A stretch of DNA of 64,000 nt, taken from assembly GCA_963703075.1 (NCBI GenBank), contig OY969786.1, positions 1,116,001-1,180,000 on the forward strand. Direction: 5' to 3'. The notes under the pieces were generated by a model. It was not told the origin of the DNA and made no database searches. It saw only the letters and a list, made by a program, of their open reading frames with translations. A program made the position numbers and the translations under genes. Below are positions 34,978 to 44,301 of this stretch, piece after piece (position 1 is the stretch's first letter; every line of letters starts with the position of its first letter). Source of the stretch: Korobacter sp963703075 (GTDB lineage: Bacteria > Acidobacteriota > Terriglobia > Terriglobales > Acidobacteriaceae).

Positions 34978-36030
34978 ATGACGAAAGCACGAAACGAAAA
35001 TACGAACTGGGGCATGTTGTTTCGCGTTGCTGTGGTCGGCGCGGGATCCCTCAAGGGCCGCGAAGTAAAGGAAGTCCTCACCGAGCGCAATTTTCCGGCG
35101 CAGGATATTCGCCTGCTCGATGACGAAGAGTCGCTCGGCCAGATCGAACAGGTCGGCGACGAAGCGACCTTCATCCAGAGCCTGCTGCCCGAACATCTTT
35201 CCAACATCGATTTCGCCTTCTTCGCCAGCGACCCCGAGTTCACGCTGAAAACGTGGAAGCAGTCGCGCGACGCGGGCAGCGAAATCATCGACATCTCCTA
35301 CGCCCTCGAGAACGAGAAAGACGTCCAACTGCGCGCTCCTTGGCTTGAGCGCGAGCTTGGAAAATCGCATTTGAGCCTCCGCACCCATCCGGTCGTCATC
35401 GCCCATCCGGCGGCGGTCGTGCTTGGATTGCTCATCGTCCGCGCCTTGCGCGCGGGAGAAATTCGCTCGGCGAATGCGACCGTTTTCGAACCTGCCTCCG
35501 AACTGGGCAAGCGTGGCATGGACGAACTGCACGAGCAGACGGTGAACCTTCTCTCGTTCCAGCAGTTGCCGATGACGATCTTCGGGACGCAGGTCGCGTT
35601 CAACATCATCGATCGTTACGGCGAGGGCTCCGTCTATTCACTGGCAAACTCGGAACAACGTATCGTGCGCCACTACAAGCATATTGTCGGCGACGCTGCC
35701 CCCGTGCCTTCGGTGATGCTGTTACAGACACCGACCTTTCATGGCCATGGCTTCTCGCTTTACATTGAAATGGCGGAAGGCGTAACCGCGGAAAAGTTGC
35801 AGGAAGCACTAGCGGGCGAGCATGTCACCCTCGGCACTGAAGGCGATGCGCCTAACAACGTGAGCGTCGCCGGGCAAGGGCAGGTCCTGCTGACAGTCCG
35901 GCGGGATGCGACCAAGGAGAACGGCTTCTGGATCTGGGCAGCCTCCGACAATCTTCGGGTCATGGCGCACTCGGCGGTGGAATGCGCCGAGATCATGGCC
36001 GCCAGCCGTCCCCGGGGCCAGGTGCAGTGA
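34978..36030 (+). CDS. Aspartate-semialdehyde dehydrogenase-like protein without catalytic Cys
   Basis: 350 residues with the Asd N-terminal NAD(P) fold (VAVVGAGSLKGREVKEVL) and the Asd/ArgC dimerisation domain. The catalytic NCST motif is replaced: IAHPAAVVLG, with Ala146 where Cys is expected, and the only Cys of the protein is near the C-terminus (VECAEIMA). It cannot work as a normal Asd. E. coli has a similar Cys-less paralogue, USG-1. It begins 12 nt after pssA and its TGA overlaps the lptE GTG, so it is firmly within the lipid/LPS operon. Role unknown. Confidence 0.87.
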   Translation: MTKARNENTNWGMLFRVAVVGAGSLKGREVKEVLTERNFPAQDIRLLDDEESLGQIEQVGDEATFIQSLLPEHLSNIDFAFFASDPEFTLKTWKQSRDAGSEIIDISYALENEKDVQLRAPWLERELGKSHLSLRTHPVVIAHPAAVVLGLLIVRALRAGEIRSANATVFEPASELGKRGMDELHEQTVNLLSFQQLPMTIFGTQVAFNIIDRYGEGSVYSLANSEQRIVRHYKHIVGDAAPVPSVMLLQTPTFHGHGFSLYIEMAEGVTAEKLQEALAGEHVTLGTEGDAPNNVSVAGQGQVLLTVRRDATKENGFWIWAASDNLRVMAHSAVECAEIMAASRPRGQVQ

Positions 36031-36557
36031 AGTTGCCGCAACCCATCGCGCTCGTCCTCGTGGCGGTCGCCCTGTTGCTCAGCAACGCTTGCGGATACCA
36101 TACGGCCGGCAAAGCGGTTCGCATCCCCCCCGATGTCCAGACCGTCTCCGTCCCCATGTTCGTGAACCTGACCAAGAGCTATCGGATCGAACAGATTATG
36201 ACCAACGATGTGGTGCGCGAGCTTTCCAGCCGCACTCATTACCACATCGTGAGCTCGCCGGGCGACGACGTGGATGCCACCCTGCAAGGCACCGTCCTCA
36301 CCAGTGAAGTTTCGCCTTCTACCTACGATTCGCAGACCGGGCGCGCCACCACCGCCATTGTCACCGTGACTGCCGGGGTGAAGCTCGTCGATCGCCATGG
36401 CAAGGTGCTGTATGAGAACGACAACTATACCTTCCGCGATCAGTACGAGCTCTCGGCGGATCCCGCCAGTTTTTTTGAAGAAGATTCCATGGCCATGCGC
36501 CGGCTTTCTTCGGACTTCGCGCGCACCCTCGTCAGCAACGTCCTGGAGGCATTCTGA
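36027..36557 (+). CDS. lptE: LPS-assembly lipoprotein LptE
   Basis: 176 residues. Lipoprotein signal peptide with lipobox LSNAC (Cys about residue 22), then CGYHTAGK and VQTVSVPMFVNLTKSYRIEQIMTNDVVREL, typical of LptE, the plug of the LptD translocon in the outer membrane. The start is GTG 36027, overlapping the previous stop (GTGA); its TGA shares one base with the holA ATG. lptE-holA adjacency is the same as in E. coli. Confidence 0.92.
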   Translation: MKLPQPIALVLVAVALLLSNACGYHTAGKAVRIPPDVQTVSVPMFVNLTKSYRIEQIMTNDVVRELSSRTHYHIVSSPGDDVDATLQGTVLTSEVSPSTYDSQTGRATTAIVTVTAGVKLVDRHGKVLYENDNYTFRDQYELSADPASFFEEDSMAMRRLSSDFARTLVSNVLEAF

Positions 36558-37681
36558 TGCGCAGCTTCGCCCCCACAGAGCGGTTCGTGAGTGACGTCGA
36601 ACAGCGCAAGCTGAAGGCCGGTTACGTCTTTCTCGGCGATGAAGCGTTCTTCCGCAAACAATGTCGCGACGCCATCCTCAAGCACCTTGTGCCGCAGGAT
36701 GTCCGCGAGTTCAGCCTCTACGAATTCGATCTTTCGGACATGACGATCGTCGAAGTGCTCGACCGCGCGCGCACCCCTTCGCTCATGGCGCCGTTCCAGG
36801 TCTTCTTCGTGCGTGGCATCAAGAATCTTTATGGACGCGGTAAGCACGACGACGAGTTCTCCGCCATCGAGGACTATTTCAAGAACCCGAATCCCGATGC
36901 GCTAGTCATTTTCATTGCCGACCACATCAGCATTCCCGCCGACGTTCGCAAGATGGACATGCAGGACAAGGAGCGCTACGAAAAGATCCGCGAGACCCTC
37001 GGCGATTGGTGCAGCCTCATCGAGTTCGCCCGCGTGGAAGAGAGTGAAGCAGGGAAGTGGGCGATGCAGGCCGCTCAGGCGGAAAGCGTGAAACTCGAGC
37101 CGGACGCCGCGCGTGAGCTGGTCGATTCGCTCGGCGGCGACATGATGCTGCTGGCCAACGAGCTCGAGAAGCTCATGCTGTACGTCGGCGAGAAAAAGCG
37201 AATCACCCTGGGCGATGTGGAAACCATGGTGCTCGCTGCCAAGCAGCGCTCCCTCTACGAACTCACCGACGCCATCTCGCAGCACGACCGCGTCAAGGCG
37301 CTGCAGGTGCTTGACGCCATCCTTTCTACCGGCGACGGCGACGAGGCCGCAATTGGACATCTGTACATGCTGGCGCGAACCTTCCGCCAAATGCTCGTCA
37401 TCAGCGAGCGCAACGTCCGCGACTCCCGCGCCTTATGGCAGGTATTGTGGCAAGGCTTCCGCGTGCCACCCTTCGCCGCCGAGGACATCATCCGCCAGGC
37501 ACGGCGCTTCAAATCTCGTCGCGAACTTACCCGGGCGATCCGCCTGATTGCCAAAGCCGATCTTGCCGTGCGCTCCAACCCTCCCAGCAAACGCCTGATC
37601 CTGGAAAACCTGGTCCTCGAGCTCGCTTCCGAACCGCGGGTTGTCGAGCCCGGCTGGCAACAGGACGAACTGCCGGTTTAA
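36557..37681 (+). CDS. holA: DNA polymerase III subunit delta
   Basis: 374 residues. The clamp-loader delta subunit opens the beta clamp. Family pattern: AGYVFLGDEAFFRKQCRDAI, the degenerate AAA+ core, LVDSLGGDMMLLANELEKLMLY, SLYELTDAISQ and the C-terminal collar LTRAIRLIAKADLAVRSNPPSKRLILENLVLEL. Overlaps lptE by one base, so its translation is coupled to outer-membrane biogenesis genes. Confidence 0.93.
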   Translation: MRSFAPTERFVSDVEQRKLKAGYVFLGDEAFFRKQCRDAILKHLVPQDVREFSLYEFDLSDMTIVEVLDRARTPSLMAPFQVFFVRGIKNLYGRGKHDDEFSAIEDYFKNPNPDALVIFIADHISIPADVRKMDMQDKERYEKIRETLGDWCSLIEFARVEESEAGKWAMQAAQAESVKLEPDAARELVDSLGGDMMLLANELEKLMLYVGEKKRITLGDVETMVLAAKQRSLYELTDAISQHDRVKALQVLDAILSTGDGDEAAIGHLYMLARTFRQMLVISERNVRDSRALWQVLWQGFRVPPFAAEDIIRQARRFKSRRELTRAIRLIAKADLAVRSNPPSKRLILENLVLELASEPRVVEPGWQQDELPV

Positions 37682-37736
37682 ATCCGGAGCTGGATTTCCT
37701 GCAGCCCCCTCCGGCCTGCCATCATCCCATTCACAA

Positions 37737-39101
37737 ATGCATCGGGAACTGATCAAGACACTCTCCCTCTCGCTCGCCCTTTTTTCTACCGTGGGTCTTT
37801 TCGCCCAGGCCCATACCGGCAAGGAGTTCGCGATCGTCGGCGCTCGCATCATTGACGGCTCGGGCGGTGCCCCGATTGAGAACGGCAACCTCGTGTTTTC
37901 CGTTGACACCATCCTGGCCGTCGGTCCGGCGTCGCAAGTCAAGGTCCCGAAAAACGCCACCGTCATCGACGGCAAAGGCAAGACCGTCATTCCCGGCCTC
38001 ATCAGCGCTCACAGTCATCTCGGACTGATTGCCGATGGAAAGAACAGCGGCACTGCCTACACCCGCGAGAGCGTCCTCGATTCGCTCCGGCAATATGAGC
38101 GCTACGGCGTGACTTCGATAATGTCGCTGGGCGTGAACCGGGACCTGATTTTCGAAATCCGCCAACAGCAGCGCGACGGTAAACTCGGCGGTGCAACCGT
38201 CTTCACCGCCGGCCGCGGTATTGGCGTGCCTAACGCCGCTCCGCCTCTGCCCGCGGCCCCCGACCAGATTTACCGCCCTGCGACTCCCGACGAAGCGCGC
38301 CAGGATGTCAGGGAGTCGGTCGGTCACCACGTCGACATCATCAAGGTCTGGGTCGACGACATGTATGGCAAGTATCCGAAGATGGATCCCGCGATCTACG
38401 GTGCGGCGATCGACGAAGCGCACAAGCTGCATACGCGCGTTGCCGCCCACGTCTTCTACCTGTCGGATGCCAAGGCCCTGCTGAACGACGGGCTCGACGT
38501 AATCGCTCACAGCATTCGCGACCAGCCCGTGGACGATGAAACCATCGCCCTCATCAAGGCGCACCACACCATCTACATTCCGACCTTCACCGTCGATGAA
38601 TCCTCCTTCGCCTTCGCCGAACATCCCGAGTGGTTGCAGGACAAGTTTCTGACAGACGCCCTCACCCCGGAAGAGAGAACGAACTTTGCCGGGGACGCCT
38701 ATCGCGAGAAGGTGAAGTCCGACCCTACGACGCCGAAAACCAAGGCGGCCCTCGAAATCGGAATGAAGAACCTGAAATTGCTAAATGATGCCGGGATAGA
38801 AATCGCGATGGGCACTGACTCTGGAGCGATGCCCGCGCGCGTGGCGGGTTGGGCCGAGCATCACGAACTCGAGTTTATGGTGCGCGCCGGTCTTACGCCC
38901 ATGCAGGCGCTGGTGGACGCCACCGCTCACAGTGCGGATGTTTGCGGCGCGCAGGACCGCGGCAAACTGGAGGCCGGCAAGCGCGCCGACTTCCTGCTGT
39001 TAAACGCCAATCCGCTCGAAGATATTCGCAATACCCGCGCGATCAACGCGATATGGCACAACGGCAAACAGGTTGATAATGCCGAGGTGCAAGGCCAGTG
39101 A
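37737..39101 (+). CDS. Secreted metal-dependent amidohydrolase
   Basis: 454 residues with a signal peptide (LSLALFSTVGLFAQA) and an amidohydrolase barrel of the imidazolonepropionase-like type. Metal ligands: HxH in ISAHSHLG, His in VAAHVFYL, His in VIAHSI and Asp in MGTDSGAMP. The frame is open upstream to 37641, but ATG 37737 is followed directly by a signal peptide and is preferred. It could be a peptidase or a cyclic-amide hydrolase in the periplasm; substrate unknown. 55 bp after holA. Confidence 0.9.
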   Translation: MHRELIKTLSLSLALFSTVGLFAQAHTGKEFAIVGARIIDGSGGAPIENGNLVFSVDTILAVGPASQVKVPKNATVIDGKGKTVIPGLISAHSHLGLIADGKNSGTAYTRESVLDSLRQYERYGVTSIMSLGVNRDLIFEIRQQQRDGKLGGATVFTAGRGIGVPNAAPPLPAAPDQIYRPATPDEARQDVRESVGHHVDIIKVWVDDMYGKYPKMDPAIYGAAIDEAHKLHTRVAAHVFYLSDAKALLNDGLDVIAHSIRDQPVDDETIALIKAHHTIYIPTFTVDESSFAFAEHPEWLQDKFLTDALTPEERTNFAGDAYREKVKSDPTTPKTKAALEIGMKNLKLLNDAGIEIAMGTDSGAMPARVAGWAEHHELEFMVRAGLTPMQALVDATAHSADVCGAQDRGKLEAGKRADFLLLNANPLEDIRNTRAINAIWHNGKQVDNAEVQGQ

Positions 39102-39104
39102 CAA

Positions 39105-39434
39105 TCAGTTCGTGGTGAAGTTTCCCGTCATCCGGTCGCGGCCGTACCTATTCTCGATCTCGAAGTAGTAGTTGGTGTGCGGCTGCAGATTCTGCAGCAT
39201 GACCTCGTGCCCGGTCGATCCGCCCGGCCGGTAAGCATGCTGCACAAGTTGGCTCGGGTCCGTCCCATAATTCACCCGCGTCGCCGCGACCTTGTTGGTC
39301 GTCCAACGCAAGGTGGCGGAATGTTCAGTGACTTGGTCGACCGTGGGACCTGATGTGAGCACAACCGTGTTGCTCTGCGCCAGGAGAGCGCTCGCACCCA
39401 ATGTCAGCAAAACAACGTAAAGCCACCGTTTCAT
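39105..39434 (-). CDS. Small secreted fibronectin type III protein
   Basis: 109 residues: signal peptide (LYVVLLTLGASALLAQ) followed by one Fn3 domain (GPTVDQVTEHSATLRWTTNK, TRVNYGTDPSQL, LQPHTNYYFEIE). GGAGG lies 4 nt before ATG 39434. Convergent with the amidohydrolase, 3 bp between their stops. Likely a binding module; partner unknown. Confidence 0.85.
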   Translation of the reverse strand: MKRWLYVVLLTLGASALLAQSNTVVLTSGPTVDQVTEHSATLRWTTNKVAATRVNYGTDPSQLVQHAYRPGGSTGHEVMLQNLQPHTNYYFEIENRYGRDRMTGNFTTN

Positions 39435-39470
39435 GAAGCCTCCGAAAAATACGGTGCAGGCCCGCAACCC

Positions 39471-39956
39471 TTATTTGTGCCAGATACCCAGATTGCGGCG
39501 CAAAGCAACAATCTCTCCGAGATGGTAAGCCGTGTGATCGGCGATCAGGAGTGCTTCGCGCAGCAGGTTCTGGCCCTCACCCCAGGGAAATGGTTCCGCC
39601 AAGTCGGTCTTCGGGTCTTTCAGCAGTTCTTCGAATTCCTTGAGGTCGGCTTTCCACTGGTGGATCGAGTCATTCCAGGCTTTTTCGTTGGGAGGTTCCG
39701 GCGACTTCGGCCAATAACCCTCGGGCCATTTCGGCGAATGATACTTGCCATCATGATTCTTGCTGAAGCGCAGGATGTCATGCTGCGTAATGCGAATGTG
39801 CTCGAGCAGCTGCCAGCCTGAGTAGGGAAGGCCGGCCGGCTTCACCCCGCGACGGTCCGCCGGAAAATCCTTCACCACGTCATCAAAACTGGCATGCGCT
39901 TGTCCGTCTTTGAGCAACGCAAGCAGTTGTTTCTCGATCTCATCTCTTTTTGCCAT
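39471..39956 (-). CDS. DinB-family protein
   Basis: 161 residues, four-helix DinB/YfiT bundle. Candidate metal ligands: His in LLEHIRITQHD and two in ADHTAYHLGEIV. Members include bacillithiol or mycothiol transferases and stress proteins. The gene starts 9 nt downstream of the SDR stop on the same strand and may share its transcript. Confidence 0.87.
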   Translation of the reverse strand: MAKRDEIEKQLLALLKDGQAHASFDDVVKDFPADRRGVKPAGLPYSGWQLLEHIRITQHDILRFSKNHDGKYHSPKWPEGYWPKSPEPPNEKAWNDSIHQWKADLKEFEELLKDPKTDLAEPFPWGEGQNLLREALLIADHTAYHLGEIVALRRNLGIWHK

Positions 39957-39965
39957 TGTTCTCCA

Positions 39966-41006
39966 TTAAGCTGCGCGAAGTGCGCGCCGTGTCTTGCGTC
40001 GAAGCTTCTTACTGCTCGCGAAGCTCGCGATTATGCCCAAGGCGGCAGCGCCGCCTACGATCCAATCACGATGCAGGTCGAGCCACACCTGGACGCTCTC
40101 GGTGCGCGAACGCTGGTTGAAATCTCCATGCGTTCGATGCCGCCCCGGAACATAATTCCACAAATTATTCGGTCGGTTCGGGTCCGCTGCGCCGTCGTAC
40201 TGCTGTGCTTCATATCCCGTCGCGCCCAGATAACGGTCGAGCAGCCCGGGAATAAACTTCTGGCCGATGATGGCTTCGACCGTCGGGTATCCCACCCAGT
40301 ATTCTCGCCGCGGGTTCTTGGCTTGGGCCGCCCTCCATACAACTTCGGCCCCGACTTCCGGTTCGTAGATCGGAGGCACCGGCTGCGGCTTCCGCGGTAG
40401 CCGGCTCTTCACCCAGTCGAATTGAACCGTATTCATCGCCGGCATCTGCACTACCGTGACTTTTACGTTGCTGCGATCGTGGTACAGCTCGCAGCGCAGG
40501 GAATCCGTGAAACCGACGATCGCGTGCTTGGCCGCGCAATACGCGGATTGCAGCGGAATGCTGCGATAGGCCAGCGCCGATCCTACTTGTACGATCGTCC
40601 CGCGATCGCGGGGAAGCATCCTGCGCAGCGCGGCCAGCGTGCCGTAGACGTAGCCAAGATAGGTCACCTCGGTGACTCGCCGGTATTCCTCGGCTTCCAT
40701 CTCTTTGATAGGAGAGAAAACGGAAACCATTGCATCGTTGACCCAAACATCGATCGGCCCAAACTCCTGCTCCACTTTCGTCGCGGCATCCTCGAGCGCT
40801 TTCGCATCGCTCACGTCGAGCGGAAGTACTAACCCCGTTCCGCCGAGGCCTTCCACTTCTTCACGCGCTGCCTCCAGAGCTTCCGGATTACGTGCGATCA
40901 ATCCGATCCGCGCCCCGCGCTTGGCGAAGGAATGTGCGATCGCCCGTCCCAATCCAGCGGAAGCTCCCGTGATCACGACCGTTTGCGCAGCGTTCTCCCG
41001 GTCCAC
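39966..41006 (-). CDS. Short-chain dehydrogenase/reductase with C-terminal membrane anchor
   Basis: 346 residues. SDR Rossmann fold with NAD(P) motif TGASAGLGRAIA, Asp after strand 3 (PLDVSD), the second motif changed from NNAG to NDAM, active-site Ser in VGSAL and YxxxK in SAYCAAKHA. The C-terminal 120 residues form an extension ending in a hydrophobic segment (IVGGAAALGIIASFAS) and a basic tail. GTG 41006 has GAGGTG upstream. Substrate unknown; a lipid-like substrate at the membrane is plausible. Confidence 0.88.
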   Translation of the reverse strand: MDRENAAQTVVITGASAGLGRAIAHSFAKRGARIGLIARNPEALEAAREEVEGLGGTGLVLPLDVSDAKALEDAATKVEQEFGPIDVWVNDAMVSVFSPIKEMEAEEYRRVTEVTYLGYVYGTLAALRRMLPRDRGTIVQVGSALAYRSIPLQSAYCAAKHAIVGFTDSLRCELYHDRSNVKVTVVQMPAMNTVQFDWVKSRLPRKPQPVPPIYEPEVGAEVVWRAAQAKNPRREYWVGYPTVEAIIGQKFIPGLLDRYLGATGYEAQQYDGAADPNRPNNLWNYVPGRHRTHGDFNQRSRTESVQVWLDLHRDWIVGGAAALGIIASFASSKKLRRKTRRALRAA

Positions 41007-41115
41007 TTGTCACCTCTCTTGATTTCTCTTGTTTGGATGGGCGGAGCCCGCGCCGTGATGCCGCACGCTCGCGTTCAAGCGTGTTCTTTGTTGTATCCTC
41101 GTTGCACGTTGGAGG

Positions 41116-44100
41116 ATGGCTTTGGCTCGGATTCGATCGGCGTTTTGCTCGAACGCCTTGGTAATTATTTTTTTGGCTCTCGTAGTCTACGCACCATTCA
41201 TGGCCGCACAGCAGGTCGATCCAGCCGTCTTCTCGAACCTGCAATGGCGCCTCGTCGGCCCATTCCGTGGAGGCCGCGCCATCACGGCAACCGGCATTGC
41301 CGGCAGCGCGAGAGTCTACTACTTCGGTTCCGTCGGAGGCGGCGTGTGGAAGACAACCGACGCCGGCGTCACCTGGCAACCCATCTTCGATACGCAGCCG
41401 ATCTCGTCTATCGGCGCGGTTGCGGTTGCGCCTTCGGATCCCAACATTGTCTACGTCGGTAGCGGCGAAGCCGATATGCGCTCGCAGATCGGCTACGGCA
41501 ATGGCATGTATAAGTCCAGCGATGCAGGCAAGACCTGGTCGAATATTGGCCTCAGCGATAGCCGGCAGATTGGCAAGATCCTCATTGATCCCAAAGATCC
41601 GAACATTGTGTTCGTCGCGGCCCTCGGTCATGCTTATGGCCCGAATGCCGAGCGCGGCGTCTTTCGCTCCACGGACGGTGGACACACCTGGCAACCGGTG
41701 CTGCACAAGAACGACGACACCGGCGCCATCGATCTCGCCTTCGATCCGCGCGACCGCCGGACGATCTACGCGGCTCTTTGGCAAACCCGCCGTCCGCCTT
41801 GGAATGTCTATCCCGCTTCCAACGGTCCGGGCAGCGGACTCTATAAGTCCACCGACGGAGGATCGCACTGGACGCAGCTGAGCAGCGGTTTGCCTACCGA
41901 AGGCCTCGGCCGCATCGGCGTTGCCATTTCGCCCAGCCGGCCCAACCTGGTGTATGCCATTGTGGACGCCAAGGATGGCGGTCTCTATCGCTCCGACGAC
42001 GCGGGCGCCACTTGGCGACGGACTGCCGAAGATAAACGCATCTGGGGACGCGGCTGGTATTTCGGCGTGGTCGCTGTCGATCCGAAGAACCCGGACATCG
42101 TGTACGTGTCGAACACTTCGGTATACCGCTCGGTGGATGGTGGCAAGTCGTTCACGGTTTTCAAAGGCGCGCCCGGGGGCGACGATTATCACAGCATCTG
42201 GATCGCGCCCGAAGACGGCCAGCGCATGATCGTGAGCAGCGACCAGGGGACAGTGATCTCGCTGAACGGCGGCGAGACCTGGAGCTCGTGGTACAACCAG
42301 CCCACCGCGCAGCTTTACCACGTGAGCACCGACAGCTCGTACCCCTATTGGATTTACGGCGCGCAGCAGGACAGCGGAGCGATTGCCGTGCTCAGCCGCA
42401 GCAAGTACGCGTCGATTACCGAACGCGACTGGAAGGGAATTTCGGTCGGTGGCGAGAGCGGCTCGATTGCACCAGATCCCACGGACCCGAACATCGTTTT
42501 CGGTGGCATGGTTTCAAAGTATCAGCCCGATCTTTCGCAGGATCAGGACGTCGCCCCGACTCTGGACCGCGACGGCATGTGGCGGGCGACCTGGACCCTC
42601 CCGCTGGCATTTTCGCCGGCCGATCCGCACAAGCTTTATTTCAGCCATCAAGTGTTGTTTCGCACGACGAATGGCGGCCAATCGTGGGACCAGGTCAGTC
42701 CCGATCTCACCCGTGAAGATCCGGGAGTTCCCTCCAACCTCGACCCGATCACCGCGAAGTTCGGCCTGGATTCTCCCCGCAAGGGCGTGATTTATTCCAT
42801 CGCACCTTCGCCGCTCGACGCCAACCTACTGTGGGTGGGCACCGATGATGGGCTCATCCATCGCTCAACCGACGATGGAAAGCACTGGCAGAATGTCACA
42901 CCGTCGGCGCTCACCGCGTGGAGCAAGGTCGCAACCCTCGAGGCTTCGCATTTCGACAAGCTGATGGCCTATGCCGCCGTCGACCGGCACCGCCTGGAAG
43001 ATTACAAGGCCTACCTCTATCGCACCCGCGATGGCGGCAAGAGCTGGGAGCAAGTGGCCAATGGAATTCCCGAGGGCGCTTACCTTAACGCCATCCGCGA
43101 AGATCCCGTCCGTCGCGGCCTGCTCTACGCAGGTACCGAAACTGGAATTTATGTCAGCTTCGATGACGGCGATCATTGGCAGCCGATGCAGATGAACCTG
43201 CCCGTCGCTTCCGTGCGCGATATCGCGATCCACGGTAACGACATCGTGATCGCCACCCACGGCCGCTCATTCTGGGTGCTGGACGACATCACCTCGTTGC
43301 GTGAAGCGCAACCCGCCACCTCCGGCGACGACGTTAACTTCTTCAAGCCCGAGGTCGCAATTCGTACCCGTCCGGGCAGCGACGAGGCTACCCCTTATCC
43401 GAAAGAGGTTCCCCACGGCGACAATCCGCCCACCGGGGCGATTCTCGATTACTACCTGAAGGCCGCTCCTGCTGCGCCCATCACCCTTGAGATCTTCAAT
43501 GCGAAAGGCGAGAGCGTCCGCAAATTTTCCAGCGCGCAGAACCCCAAGCCTCCCGATGAAAAAAATCTACGCGTCGAAACCCACTGGGTAAAATCACCAA
43601 CCCCGTTGCTAACCACGGCCGGAGCCCATCGGTTTGTGTGGAACTTGCAGTACGAGGATCCATCCGGAGGCGCAGCCAGTTATCCGCGGCTGTCTGGCGT
43701 CTGGGTAACGCCCGGAGAGTACACCGCCGTCCTTACAGTGGATGGGAAGAGTTACAAGCAGCCCCTCACCGTCCGCATGGACCCGCGGGTGAAAATCTCC
43801 GCCGCCGATCTCGCGCGTCAGTTTGCCGATTCGCAGCGTGCCGCTGCGCTGGTGAAGCAGGCTGGATCGGAGATCGCCAAAGGTGCGACGATCGAGAAGC
43901 AACTCGATGACCTCCAGGCGAAGAAGACCAGCGTGCCGGTCGATCGCTATCGCCAGCAGTTGACCACCCTACTCGGTAAAGCCGACCTCGGATATGGTGC
44001 GCCGACTACGCCGGTCGATACCGATGCGACCAGCCTGCGCCATCTCTCCGCGAAGCTACGTGCCGTGCTGTATGCCCTGCAGAGTGCGGATGCGGCGCCC

Positions 44101-44292
44101 ACCGCTGACCAGGAGGCTGCGCTGGCTCACTTCGAGCAAATGCTCACCTCCACCGAGAAACAATGGGGCGCATGGATCAGCGTCGACCTTCCACAACTGA
44201 ACCAGGAACTCAAGCAGGCCGGGTTGAGTGAGATCTCACAAGCGCCCAACCCCTCGACCGAGATCGACGACGGAGACGACCACGACCGCTGA
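41116..44292 (+). CDS. Secreted BNR/sortilin-like beta-propeller protein, 1058 residues
   Basis: Signal peptide (ALVIIFLALVVYAPFMAAQ), then a double propeller built from BNR/Asp-box repeats: SxDxGxTW-type motifs such as TTDAGVTWQP, SSDAGKTWSN, STDGGHTWQP, STDGGSHWTQ, SDDAGATWRR, NGGETWSS, STDDGKHWQN and RDGGKSWEQ. The C-terminal part has an FlgD-like beta region (LDYYLKAAPAAPITLEIFN) and a helical tail. Such proteins are abundant in Acidobacteria as glycosidase-like or binding proteins. GGAGG abuts ATG 41116, so TTG 41122 could be the true start. Confidence 0.9.
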   Translation: MALARIRSAFCSNALVIIFLALVVYAPFMAAQQVDPAVFSNLQWRLVGPFRGGRAITATGIAGSARVYYFGSVGGGVWKTTDAGVTWQPIFDTQPISSIGAVAVAPSDPNIVYVGSGEADMRSQIGYGNGMYKSSDAGKTWSNIGLSDSRQIGKILIDPKDPNIVFVAALGHAYGPNAERGVFRSTDGGHTWQPVLHKNDDTGAIDLAFDPRDRRTIYAALWQTRRPPWNVYPASNGPGSGLYKSTDGGSHWTQLSSGLPTEGLGRIGVAISPSRPNLVYAIVDAKDGGLYRSDDAGATWRRTAEDKRIWGRGWYFGVVAVDPKNPDIVYVSNTSVYRSVDGGKSFTVFKGAPGGDDYHSIWIAPEDGQRMIVSSDQGTVISLNGGETWSSWYNQPTAQLYHVSTDSSYPYWIYGAQQDSGAIAVLSRSKYASITERDWKGISVGGESGSIAPDPTDPNIVFGGMVSKYQPDLSQDQDVAPTLDRDGMWRATWTLPLAFSPADPHKLYFSHQVLFRTTNGGQSWDQVSPDLTREDPGVPSNLDPITAKFGLDSPRKGVIYSIAPSPLDANLLWVGTDDGLIHRSTDDGKHWQNVTPSALTAWSKVATLEASHFDKLMAYAAVDRHRLEDYKAYLYRTRDGGKSWEQVANGIPEGAYLNAIREDPVRRGLLYAGTETGIYVSFDDGDHWQPMQMNLPVASVRDIAIHGNDIVIATHGRSFWVLDDITSLREAQPATSGDDVNFFKPEVAIRTRPGSDEATPYPKEVPHGDNPPTGAILDYYLKAAPAAPITLEIFNAKGESVRKFSSAQNPKPPDEKNLRVETHWVKSPTPLLTTAGAHRFVWNLQYEDPSGGAASYPRLSGVWVTPGEYTAVLTVDGKSYKQPLTVRMDPRVKISAADLARQFADSQRAAALVKQAGSEIAKGATIEKQLDDLQAKKTSVPVDRYRQQLTTLLGKADLGYGAPTTPVDTDATSLRHLSAKLRAVLYALQSADAAPTADQEAALAHFEQMLTSTEKQWGAWISVDLPQLNQELKQAGLSEISQAPNPSTEIDDGDDHDR

Positions 44293-44301
44293 CCGCGCGC
44301 G

